A DNA stretch of 23,109 bases, from the NCBI GenBank assembly GCA_003542385.1, contig DPKT01000306.1, positions 1 to 23,109 on the forward strand, in the 5' to 3' direction. The position numbers and the translations under genes were made by a program. The notes under the pieces are model-generated. The model did no database searches and was not told the origin of the DNA. It saw only the letters and a list, made by a program, of their open reading frames with translations. Below, in pieces: positions 15,425-22,086 of this stretch. The DNA is from Desulfomicrobium sp. (lineage in GTDB: Bacteria; Desulfobacterota; Desulfovibrionia; Desulfovibrionales; Desulfomicrobiaceae). Position 1 is the first letter of the stretch. The number at the start of each line of letters is the position of its first letter.

Positions 15425-16111
15425 ATGAATTCAGACTTCTCAGTTTTCTTCAGCGAGTATGAAGCCCTTGTGGCCCAGATTGACGCCGTTTTCCAGAAGG
15501 TTGCCGGAAACTTCGCCGCTGAGGTGAAGTGCAGGCAGGGATGCAGCGACTGCTGCCATGCCCTTTTCGACCTGACGCTCATCGAGGCCATGTACCTGAA
15601 CTCGAAGTTCGCCGAAGTGGAAGAGTCCCGCCGCAACGCGATTCTGATCGAGGCCGACAAGGCCGACCGCAAGGCCTACGTCTTCAAGAAGAAGGCATCC
15701 CGCGAAGCGGAAGTGGTGGATCATTCCGAAATCCTGCTGCGCACGGCCCAGGAACGCCTGCGCTGTCCGCTGCTCGGCCCGGACGACAACTGCGTCCTGT
15801 ACCGCTACCGGCCCATCACTTGCCGGATCTACGGAATTCCGCTCGAAATTGGCGGCAAGTCGCACACCTGCGGCCTGTCCGGCTTCGAGCCCGGCAAGTC
15901 CTACCCGGCCGTGAAGCTCGAGCGCATCCAGGACATGCTGCTGGCTTTGAGCAACAAGGTGCTGGACTCCGTAGGCTCGCAGTACTCCGATTTCAGGTTC
16001 ATGCACGTCCCTGTATCTTCGGCCCTTATGACCGTCTACTCCGATGAGTTTTTTGGTCTGCAGAAAGACGATACCGCCACGGGCGGCGTCGCCGGAGGAC
16101 CTGATGCATAA
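15425..16111 (+). CDS. YkgJ/UPF0153-type cysteine-cluster protein
   Basis: This 228-residue cytoplasmic protein belongs to the zinc- or iron-chelating YkgJ family, whose molecular role is largely unknown. Cysteines occur as CRQGCSDCCH (about 36-45), then CPLL...C, then YRPITCRIYG and TCGL, the usual eight-Cys-like arrangement. The ATG at 15425 has GAAGG about 9 bases upstream. It is the first of three closely spaced genes, since the next gene starts inside its 3' end (8-base overlap). They stand just upstream of dsrAB. The 163 bases before it contain the ferredoxin terminator and a weak CAGGG/CCCTG hairpin (15318-15333). I see no clear promoter. A role in metal or Fe-S handling for DsrAB is speculation. 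Confidence 0.85.
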   Translation: MNSDFSVFFSEYEALVAQIDAVFQKVAGNFAAEVKCRQGCSDCCHALFDLTLIEAMYLNSKFAEVEESRRNAILIEADKADRKAYVFKKKASREAEVVDHSEILLRTAQERLRCPLLGPDDNCVLYRYRPITCRIYGIPLEIGGKSHTCGLSGFEPGKSYPAVKLERIQDMLLALSNKVLDSVGSQYSDFRFMHVPVSSALMTVYSDEFFGLQKDDTATGGVAGGPDA

Positions 16112-16475
16112 GCCTTTCGCCATGACCGAAGAGCACGAAGCACAGAAAAAGGCCATCTACGAGAAGATGTCTCCGCGGCGGCGCAAATTTGTGGACCGCA
16201 TCGGCTACGAGCGCTGGAATCCTTTCGCCGAGCCCAAGGAGCCCATCGAATGGCGCACGGACGGGACCAAGAGAACCACGCAGCAACTCGTCAGGGAGTA
16301 CCTGCAGAAGCATGCCCCCGAGAAGTACAGCAACGCATACGGACAGGGCGTTCTCGAGATGTGTCTCGGCATGGTCAACGGAGACGAGCGCTATATCGGA
16401 ATGTTCGAGTTTTCCCTGTGGTATGCGGAAGAACTCAAGAAGCACAGTGTCGACATCAACGATTACAAGCCCTAG
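16104..16475 (+). CDS. Uncharacterised 123-aa protein upstream of dsrAB
   Basis: I do not recognise a named family. The 123-residue protein is hydrophilic and highly charged, with no signal peptide and no membrane segment. It begins MHKPFAMTEEHEAQKK and has a basic patch SPRRRKFVDRIGYERWNPF (about 23-41). The helical C-terminal part contains a single Cys, LEMCLGM. The ATG at 16104 is preferred because GGAGGA at 16094-16099 sits 4 bases upstream. A longer reading from 16044 has no ribosome site and would overlap the YkgJ gene by 68 bases. It overlaps the YkgJ gene by 8 bases and precedes the TPR gene by 7. This tight packing suggests the three proteins work together. Confidence 0.85.
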   Translation: MHKPFAMTEEHEAQKKAIYEKMSPRRRKFVDRIGYERWNPFAEPKEPIEWRTDGTKRTTQQLVREYLQKHAPEKYSNAYGQGVLEMCLGMVNGDERYIGMFEFSLWYAEELKKHSVDINDYKP

Positions 16476-16482
16476 GTGTCAT

Positions 16483-17106
16483 ATGAAAAAACATGCTGAT
16501 TACGGCCCCAAGTCGGTGGCCGCCCTCAAGGCCGCCCTGCAGGACAATCCCGATTCCGCAACGCTCCTGTACAATCTGGGCGTGTCCCTGGTCGCGGAAA
16601 GAAACCTCGATGAGGCCCAGAAGGCCTTCGAGGAGGCTCTCGCCCTCGAACCCGGCATTGCCGAGGCTTACGTTCAGCTTGGCGGCCTGGCCATGCACCG
16701 CGGCGATCTGGACGAGTGTCTGAAGATGAACCGAAAGGCTACCGAGGTTCGTCCTCGATTCGCAGTTCCGTGGGGGAACATCGGGTTCGTGCACATGCAG
16801 CAGCAGAATCCCGACAAGGCCGTGAAGGCCCTGAAGAAGGCCATCAGCCTCGACCCGCAGTTCATTCAGGCCCACACGACCCTCGGGAGCGCCTACCTCG
16901 CCCTCGGCGATCCGGACGGGTGCATCATGCAGTGCAGCAAGGCCATCGAGATCGAACCGATGTTCGGTCCTGCCTACAACAACATCGGCCTGGCTTACCT
17001 GGAAAAGGGCGAGCCGAAGAAGGCCCTCATCTACTTCGACAAGGCCGTCGAGACCGGTTTCGACGTCGAGTCCCAAGTGCTGGCGGAGATCGCGCAATAT
17101 AGATAA
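16483..17106 (+). CDS. TPR-repeat protein upstream of dsrAB
   Basis: This 207-residue cytoplasmic protein is built almost entirely of tetratricopeptide repeats and is presumably a protein-protein interaction scaffold. About five TPR units can be seen from residue 22 to 195, with typical signatures such as LLYNLGVSLV...AFEEALALEP, WGNIGFVHM...ALKKAISLDP, LGSAYLALGD...SKAIEIEP and YNNIGLAYLEKGEPKKAL. No signal peptide is present. The ATG at 16483 follows AGGTG with a 4-base spacer; upstream in-frame sequence belongs to the preceding gene in another frame. It is the last gene of the YkgJ/123-aa/TPR set and lies 183 bases from dsrA with no visible terminator. The partner proteins are unknown. Confidence 0.88.
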   Translation: MKKHADYGPKSVAALKAALQDNPDSATLLYNLGVSLVAERNLDEAQKAFEEALALEPGIAEAYVQLGGLAMHRGDLDECLKMNRKATEVRPRFAVPWGNIGFVHMQQQNPDKAVKALKKAISLDPQFIQAHTTLGSAYLALGDPDGCIMQCSKAIEIEPMFGPAYNNIGLAYLEKGEPKKALIYFDKAVETGFDVESQVLAEIAQYR

Positions 17107-17143
17107 ACTCTTTGTTCCGGGCCGACGGGGGGTGAAATACAGG

Positions 17144-17178
17144 TTGACAATTGACCGGTATTGTACGAAGATTCACGA
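17144..17178 (+). promoter_or_regulatory. Candidate dsrA promoter with overlapping Rex-like element
   Basis: TTGACA at 17144-17149 is a consensus -35 box. The best -10 at a 17-base spacing, GAAGAT at 17167-17172, is poor. TTGTACGAAGATTCACGA at 17161-17178 matches the Rex palindrome TTGTGAA-N4-TTCACAA at 10 of 14 positions and would cover the -10. A smaller repeat ACAAT-N8-ATTGT (17147-17164) overlaps. The dsrA leader would be about 110 bases long and contains TTTCAG-N6-CTGAAA (17188-17205). Confidence 0.35.
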
Positions 17179-17289
17179 GCATGAATTTTTCAGAACTTGC
17201 TGAAATTGTTAAGAGGTAGAGGGTCGCGCAGTTGTTAGGAACTCGCGCGATGACTGTGCACGGTCTAATCTTTTTAAGGAGGATGTGTA

Positions 17290-18603
17290 ATGGCTAAACA
17301 TGCGACCCCGTTGCTGGATCAGCTTCAGAGCGGTCCGTGGCCGAGTTTTGTGGCGGACATCAAGGAGGAAGCCGAGAGACGTCATAAGAACGTGAACAAC
17401 GTGGAATACCAGATTCCCGTTGACGTTTGCGATGACCTTCTCGGTATCCTGGAACTGTCCTACAAGGACGGCACCACTCACTGGAAGCACGGCGGCATCG
17501 TCGGCGTTTTCGGTTACGGCGGCGGCGTTATTGGCCGTTACTGTGATCAGCCCCAGATGTTCCCGGGTGTAGCCCACTTCCACACCGTCCGCGTGGCCCA
17601 GCCCGCTGGCATGTACTACACCACGGATTTTCTGAAGCAGCTCTGCGATCTGTGGGAAATGCGCGGTTCCGGCCTGACCAACATGCACGGCGCCACCGGC
17701 GACATCGTGTTGCTGGGCACCACCACTCCTCAGCTGGAAGAGTTCTACTTCGAGCTGACCCACAAGTTGAACAACGACTTGGGCGGTTCCGGTTCCAACC
17801 TGCGCACCCCCGCTTCCTGTCTGGGCGACTCCCGCTGTGAGTGGGCCTGTTACGACGCCCAGGAGCTGTGCTACCAGATGACCCAGGAATACCAGGACGA
17901 ACTGCACCGTCCTGCCTTCCCCTACAAGTTCAAATTCAAGTTTGATGGTTGCCCGAATGGTTGCGTGGCCTCCATCGCCCGTTCCGACATGTCCTTCATC
18001 GGCACCTGGCGCGACGACATCCGTATCGACCAGGAAGCTGTCGCCGCCTATATCGGTGGTGAAATCCAGCCCAACGGCGGCGCTCACGCCGGCAAGGACT
18101 GGGGTGCGTTCGACATCCAGAAGGAAGTCATCGACCTCTGCCCGACCGAATGCATGTGGCTGGAAGACGGCAAGCTGAAGATCAACAACCGTGAGTGCAC
18201 CCGCTGCATGCACTGTCTGAACGTCATGCCCCGCGCTCTGCGCATCGGTAATGACCGCGGCCTGTCCATCCTCGTCGGCGCCAAGGCCCCGATTCTGGAT
18301 GGCGCGCAGATGGGCTCCCTGCTCGTGCCCTTCATCAAGGTCGAAGAGCCTTATGACGAGATCAAGGAGATCATCGAAGGCATTTGGGAATGGTGGATGG
18401 AAGAAGGCAAGAACCGTGAGCGTCTTGGTGAACTCATCAAGCGTCAGGGTCTGGCCAAGGCCATCGCTGCGGTCGGTCTGACTCCTGTGCCGCAGCACGT
18501 CATGGAGCCCCGCCACAATCCGTACATCTTCTGGAAGGAAGAGGACGTTGAAGGCGGCTGGGATCGCGACATCGCGGAATACCGTAAACACCATCAGAGA
18601 TAA
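17290..18603 (+). CDS. dsrA: DsrA, dissimilatory sulfite reductase alpha subunit
   Basis: DsrA is the alpha subunit of the cytoplasmic alpha2beta2 sulfite reductase that reduces sulfite, with the product carried on DsrC. The 437-residue length is what I recall for Desulfovibrio vulgaris DsrA, and the key cysteines fall at the same numbers. C177, C183, C221 and C225 (CLGDSRC and GCPNGCVASIARSD) bind the cluster next to the alpha-side sirohaem-type cofactor. A ferredoxin-like insert has C284, C303, C306 and C309 for a second [4Fe-4S]. AAGGAGG at 17276-17282 with a 7-base spacer supports the ATG. dsrB follows after 14 bases. Codons such as CGT and GGT are more frequent here than in neighbouring genes, as expected for very high expression. 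Confidence 0.98.
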   Translation: MAKHATPLLDQLQSGPWPSFVADIKEEAERRHKNVNNVEYQIPVDVCDDLLGILELSYKDGTTHWKHGGIVGVFGYGGGVIGRYCDQPQMFPGVAHFHTVRVAQPAGMYYTTDFLKQLCDLWEMRGSGLTNMHGATGDIVLLGTTTPQLEEFYFELTHKLNNDLGGSGSNLRTPASCLGDSRCEWACYDAQELCYQMTQEYQDELHRPAFPYKFKFKFDGCPNGCVASIARSDMSFIGTWRDDIRIDQEAVAAYIGGEIQPNGGAHAGKDWGAFDIQKEVIDLCPTECMWLEDGKLKINNRECTRCMHCLNVMPRALRIGNDRGLSILVGAKAPILDGAQMGSLLVPFIKVEEPYDEIKEIIEGIWEWWMEEGKNRERLGELIKRQGLAKAIAAVGLTPVPQHVMEPRHNPYIFWKEEDVEGGWDRDIAEYRKHHQR

Positions 18604-18617
18604 GAAGGGGGTTGAAA

Positions 18618-19778
18618 ATGGCTTTTGTTTCTTCCGGATACAATCCCGAAAAACCCATGGAAAACAGGATTTCGGACATCGGCCCCCGCCATGCTTCCGA
18701 CTTCTTTCCTCCGGTTATTGCCAAGAACAAAGGGCAGTGGCTGTGGCATGAAATCTGCGAGCCCGGCATCCTGATGCACAAGGCCGAGAGCGGCGACGAA
18801 GTCTACACTGTTCGTTGCGGCGGCGCCCGCCTGATGTCCGTCGGTCACATTCGCGAAATCTGCGAAGTCGCCGACAAGTTCTGTGGTGGTCACCTGCGCT
18901 TCACCACCCGCAACAACATTGAGTTCATGGTCGGCACCCTTGCCGAAGCCAAGAAACTCAAAGAATACTTGAATGCCCAGAAGTTCGAAGGCGGCAGCTT
19001 CAAGTTCCCCGTTGGCGGAACCGGCGCCGGCATCACCAACATCGTCCACACCCAGGGTTGGGTTCACTGCCACACCCCGGCCACGGACGCCTCCGGTACG
19101 GTCAAGGTCGTTCTTGACGAACTGTTCGAAGAGTTCGGCCAGATGCGCATGCCCGCTCAGGTCCGCATCTCCATGGCTTGCTGTCTGAACATGTGCGGCG
19201 CCGTTCACTGCTCCGACATCGCCATCCTGGGCTACCACCGCAAGCCCCCGGTCATCGACCACGAATGGCTGGACAACCTGTGCGAAATCCCGCTGGCCGT
19301 TGCCGCCTGCCCTGTAGGCGCCATCCGTCCGACCAAGAAGGAAATCGTCACTGAAGCCGGTGAAACCAAGACGGTCAATACCGTTGCCATCAAGAACGAG
19401 CGCTGCATGTTCTGTGGTAACTGTTACACCATGTGTCCGTCCCTGCCCCTGTCCGACCAGACTGGTGACGGCCTCGTCATCATGGCCGGCGGCAAGGTTT
19501 CCAACCGCATCAGCAATCCCAAGTTCTCCAAGGTCGTCGTGGCCTTCATCCCGAACGAACCGCCCCGCTGGCCCACGCTGGCCAAGGTCATCCGCCAGAT
19601 CGTGGAAGCCTACGCCGCCGATGCCCGTAAGTACGAGCGCGTTGGTGACTGGGCCGAGCGTATCGGTTGGGAACGTTTCTTCGAAAAGTGTAGTCTCGAT
19701 TTCTCCGAGCACATGATCGATGATTTCCGTGATCCTGCTTACTACACCTGGCGCCAGACCACGAACTTCAAGTTCTAG
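18618..19778 (+). CDS. dsrB: DsrB, dissimilatory sulfite reductase beta subunit
   Basis: DsrB carries the catalytically active sirohaem-[4Fe-4S] site of sulfite reductase. The 386-residue protein starts MAFVSSGYNPEKPMENRI. C151 (HCHTPATDASG) and C188/C189/C193 (ACCLNMCGAVHC) bind the active-site cluster. C231, C263, C266 and C269 form the ferredoxin-domain cluster (AACP, CMFCGNCYTMC). The C-terminus DPAYYTWRQTTNFKF is typical. The ATG at 18618 is chosen over an in-frame TTG at 18612 because AAGGGGG (18605-18611) is correctly spaced from it and other DsrB proteins begin MAF. It is translated from the same message as dsrA and is followed by a hairpin before dsrD. Confidence 0.98.
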   Translation: MAFVSSGYNPEKPMENRISDIGPRHASDFFPPVIAKNKGQWLWHEICEPGILMHKAESGDEVYTVRCGGARLMSVGHIREICEVADKFCGGHLRFTTRNNIEFMVGTLAEAKKLKEYLNAQKFEGGSFKFPVGGTGAGITNIVHTQGWVHCHTPATDASGTVKVVLDELFEEFGQMRMPAQVRISMACCLNMCGAVHCSDIAILGYHRKPPVIDHEWLDNLCEIPLAVAACPVGAIRPTKKEIVTEAGETKTVNTVAIKNERCMFCGNCYTMCPSLPLSDQTGDGLVIMAGGKVSNRISNPKFSKVVVAFIPNEPPRWPTLAKVIRQIVEAYAADARKYERVGDWAERIGWERFFEKCSLDFSEHMIDDFRDPAYYTWRQTTNFKF

Positions 19779-19801
19779 TCCGACCTCGGGAAATGAAACC
19801 A

Positions 19802-19825
19802 TAGGGCCGGCGAAAGCCGGCCCTA
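19802..19825 (+). other. GNRA-tetraloop hairpin between dsrB and dsrD
   Basis: TAGGGCCGGC (19802-19811), loop GAAA, and GCCGGCCCTA (19816-19825) form a perfect 10-bp stem closed by a C-G pair under a GNRA tetraloop. No T-run follows, so it is unlikely to be an efficient terminator. It more likely protects the 3' end of dsrAB mRNA or marks a processing point. Confidence 0.75.
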
Positions 19826-19844
19826 AACCATAAGAGAGGCGAGT

Positions 19845-20081
19845 ATGGCAGATCCCAAAGACATCGTTCTGGAATTCATCCAGTCCAAGTCCAAGCAGAA
19901 GTCCAAATTTTACTTCAACGACCTGGCCGCCCTGTTCCCCGAAATGAAGATGCGCGAAGCCAAGAAGATCATCAACCAGCTGGTCTCTGACGGCGTGCTC
20001 GAGTACTGGTCCAGCGGCAGCACCACCATGTACGGTCTGCCCGGCGCCGGCAAGCAGGCCGGTGCGGAAGGCGAAGAATAA
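19845..20081 (+). CDS. dsrD: DsrD, small winged-helix activator of DsrAB
   Basis: DsrD is a conserved 78-residue companion of dsrAB in sulfate reducers, reported to activate DsrAB allosterically. The protein is compact: helix MADPKDIVLEFIQSK, the segment FYFNDLAALFPEMKMREAKK, and a beta-wing around LEYWSSGSTTMYGLPG, consistent with the known winged-helix fold. The C-terminal tail is acidic and disordered. AGAGG at 19833-19837 lies 7 bases before the ATG. It follows dsrB after 66 bases that include the tetraloop hairpin, so the dsrAB:dsrD protein ratio could be set there. dsrN starts 9 bases after its stop. Confidence 0.96.
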   Translation: MADPKDIVLEFIQSKSKQKSKFYFNDLAALFPEMKMREAKKIINQLVSDGVLEYWSSGSTTMYGLPGAGKQAGAEGEE

Positions 20082-20090
20082 GCTTTTCAG

Positions 20091-21512
20091 ATGCCTGCAT
20101 CTGCTTTGTCTTGTCCGCGCGTTCTTGTGGCCGGCCTTGGTGGAGGTTCAGGCAAGACCATCGTCAGCCTGGGCCTGGCCCGGGCCTTTCAGGAGCAGGG
20201 ACTCGCGGTCCAGACCTTCAAAAAGGGTCCAGATTACATCGATGCCAAGTGGCTGAGCCTGGCCAGCCATAGCGACACGACAAATCTGGATCCTTTCTTA
20301 TTGTCCTCCGAAGTTCTGGAAAACCTTTTCCGCTTACGGGCGAAAGGGGCGGACCTGGCCCTTCTTGAGGGGAACCGCGGCCTGTACGACGGCAAGGACG
20401 TCGAAGGTTCCTGTTCCTCGGCGGAGCTGGCCAAGCTCCTGCGCTGCCCGGTGATCGTCGTCGCCGACTGCACCAAGGTCACGCGCACCATGGCCGCCAT
20501 CATTCTCGGTCTGACGGCCTTTGATCCGCAGGTCGACATCCGCGGCGTGATCCTGAACCGCACTGCCGGGTGCCGCCACCAGAACATCCTGCGTGACTCC
20601 ATCGAAAAATACACCGATGTGCGGGTACTTGGCATTCTGCCCAAGCTGACCGAGAATCCTATCCCCGAACGGCACATGGGGCTCATCTCCGACGCCGAGC
20701 ACGGCGCGGATCCCTTCGCCGCAATCGCCGGATGTCTGCGCGCGAACGCCGATATCGACGCCTGCCTGGCCATTGCGCGTTCAGCTCCGCCGATATCCGG
20801 CGAGGTAGCGCCGCTGTACCCGGCCCCTGTTTCCGGCGCGACCGTGCGCATCGGCGTGGCCCGTGACGCTGCCCTTTGGTTCTATTACCAGGAGAATTTC
20901 GAGGCCCTGCGCCACGCCGGAGCCGAACTCGTCGAATTCAGCCTGCTGGCCGACGGAGCAGTCCCCGATGTGGACGCGGTCTACATGGGTGGCGGCTTTC
21001 CTGAGACTCTGGCCGCCGGGCTGGCTGACAACGAGTCCATGCGCCATTCTGTGCGCAGGTGCGTGGAGCAGGGCATGCCCTTTTACGCGGAATGCGGGGG
21101 CCTCATGTACCTGAGCCGTGAACTTCTGTTCGAGGGGGCGGCCTATCCCATGGCCGGGGTCTTCCCGCTGACGACGAAAGTCTTTCAGAAGCCGCAAGGG
21201 CACGGGTATATGAGTTCCCTGGTCGAAACGGCCAACCCTTTCTACAGTCCAAAGACACGCCTGACCGGGCATGAATTCCATTATTCGCGCTGCATCGACA
21301 TCGAAAACGTTTCGTCCTTCGTGTTGCGTGTCGAGCGGGGGCAAGGCATGGCAAAGGGGTGCGACGGTGTGCTGCACCGCAACTGCCTGGCCGGGTATAC
21401 GCACATGCACGCCTTGGGGAACCCTGCCTGGGCTACAAATTTCGTCTCAGCCGCCCGAGTGTTCCAAGCCGCTCGTCTGGCCGGCGGCACCTGTCCCGAT
21501 ATCCGACTTTAA
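20091..21512 (+). CDS. dsrN: DsrN, cobyrinate a,c-diamide synthase-like (sirohaem amidase)
   Basis: This glutamine-dependent amidotransferase of the CbiA/CobB family, placed directly after dsrABD, most likely converts sirohaem carboxylate to the amide found in dissimilatory sulfite reductases. The 473-residue protein has an N-terminal P-loop AGLGGGSGKT (about 15-24) and the family motif KKGPDYID. GNRGLYDG is near residue 100. The C-terminal class I glutamine amidotransferase domain includes MGGGFPE, nucleophile C335 (AECGGLMY), FHYSR and HMHALGNP. No strong ribosome site lies in the 9-base gap after dsrD, so translation is probably coupled. The alternative is a true CbiA in B12 synthesis. No other cobalamin gene lies nearby, which favours the Dsr role. 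Confidence 0.9.
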   Translation: MPASALSCPRVLVAGLGGGSGKTIVSLGLARAFQEQGLAVQTFKKGPDYIDAKWLSLASHSDTTNLDPFLLSSEVLENLFRLRAKGADLALLEGNRGLYDGKDVEGSCSSAELAKLLRCPVIVVADCTKVTRTMAAIILGLTAFDPQVDIRGVILNRTAGCRHQNILRDSIEKYTDVRVLGILPKLTENPIPERHMGLISDAEHGADPFAAIAGCLRANADIDACLAIARSAPPISGEVAPLYPAPVSGATVRIGVARDAALWFYYQENFEALRHAGAELVEFSLLADGAVPDVDAVYMGGGFPETLAAGLADNESMRHSVRRCVEQGMPFYAECGGLMYLSRELLFEGAAYPMAGVFPLTTKVFQKPQGHGYMSSLVETANPFYSPKTRLTGHEFHYSRCIDIENVSSFVLRVERGQGMAKGCDGVLHRNCLAGYTHMHALGNPAWATNFVSAARVFQAARLAGGTCPDIRL

Positions 21513-21520
21513 AAGTCCAC

Positions 21521-21549
21521 TTGACGTTTTCGAGATTAGTTACTATTAA
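21521..21549 (+). promoter_or_regulatory. Sigma-70-type promoter of the 115-aa gene
   Basis: TTGACG (21521-21526), 17 bases and TATTAA (21544-21549) form the best promoter in the window. Transcription would start near 21556, about 20 bases before the ATG. It begins 8 bases after the dsrN stop. Confidence 0.65.
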
Positions 21550-21557
21550 CTCATCTC
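21532..21557. repeat. 26-bp imperfect palindrome over the -10 box of the 115-aa gene
   Basis: GAGATTAGTTA (21532-21542) and TAACTCATCTC (21547-21557) pair at 10 of 11 positions around CTAT. The palindrome covers the whole -10 element and the expected start site, as expected for a repressor operator. Confidence 0.6.
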
Positions 21558-21575
21558 AAGAAACGGAGGTGAACT

Positions 21576-21923
21576 ATGGGACAGTTACGAGCTTTCAAGG
21601 ATCTCATCATTGACTGGGAAATGACCCCGGAAGATGCTGTGGCCATCTATCTTGAGTGGGGAAACAACGGATATCGTGGTGGATATCAGTATGCCGTGCG
21701 CGGCAAGGAAGACTTTTCCCATTACTTCGTAATAAACACCTGGAATGAAAAACCGACGGCAACTCTTTTGTACCGCAATTCCGACGGTGCAGATGAGCTC
21801 GCGGTCCTTCCGCTTCCCGACAAGCTGGCGGACAAGTTTCTCAAGGGCGTGTACCACCACAAGGGCGTGTACCCCGTCAACGAGGATGTGAGGCAGTGGC
21901 TCGAAAAAGAGCTGTATAACTGA
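21576..21923 (+). CDS. Uncharacterised 115-aa protein next to dsrABDN
   Basis: The function is unknown. From memory it resembles sulfate-reducer conserved hypotheticals named after DVU0772, which I could not verify. The 115-residue protein is soluble, acidic and rich in aromatic residues, with no Cys motif, signal peptide or membrane segment. Notable blocks are DWEMTPEDAVAIYLEWGNN (about 14-32), the beta-rich HYFVINTWNEKPTATLLYRN (about 50-69), and a helical end DVRQWLEKELYN. The start is firm: GGAGGTGA at 21565-21572. It has its own consensus promoter overlapped by a 26-bp palindrome and its own terminator, so it is a regulated single-gene unit. The length and defined borders argue for a real, probably abundant small protein. 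Confidence 0.85.
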   Translation: MGQLRAFKDLIIDWEMTPEDAVAIYLEWGNNGYRGGYQYAVRGKEDFSHYFVINTWNEKPTATLLYRNSDGADELAVLPLPDKLADKFLKGVYHHKGVYPVNEDVRQWLEKELYN

Positions 21924-21945
21924 TCGCTTCTTCCATATTCTCTCG

Positions 21946-21977
21946 AAAAGCCGGCTTGTCCGGCTTTTCTCGTTTTT
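21946..21977 (+). terminator. Intrinsic terminator after the 115-aa gene
   Basis: AAAAGCCGG (21946-21954), loop CTTGT, and CCGGCTTTT (21960-21968) form a 9-bp stem, followed by CTCG and TTTTT. The A-rich left arm may allow some function in the opposite direction. Confidence 0.88.
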
Positions 21978-22086
21978 GCGCATTGACTGTTCGTCCCACA
22001 TCGCTACCGTATCTCTGCGCGTGCCGATTGAAGGACGGAGTGTCGAATTCTCAGCAAAGAAAACCGTTCTGCCCCAAGGAGGGCCG

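Noticed and set aside
16044..16103. Longer N-terminus for the 123-aa protein
   Set aside because: The upstream ATG has no ribosome site and would overlap YkgJ by 68 bases; GGAGGA before 16104 decides for the shorter form.
17209..19802. Two open frames of over 400 codons antisense to dsrA and dsrB
   Set aside because: Both are complementary to clearly functional reductase genes; low-complexity Val/Gly/His-rich translations indicate codon-bias artefacts.
21576..21923. 115-aa protein as a DsrC homologue
   Set aside because: Its C-terminus (WLEKELYN) lacks the two conserved cysteines of the DsrC C-terminal arm, and the rest does not fit DsrC.
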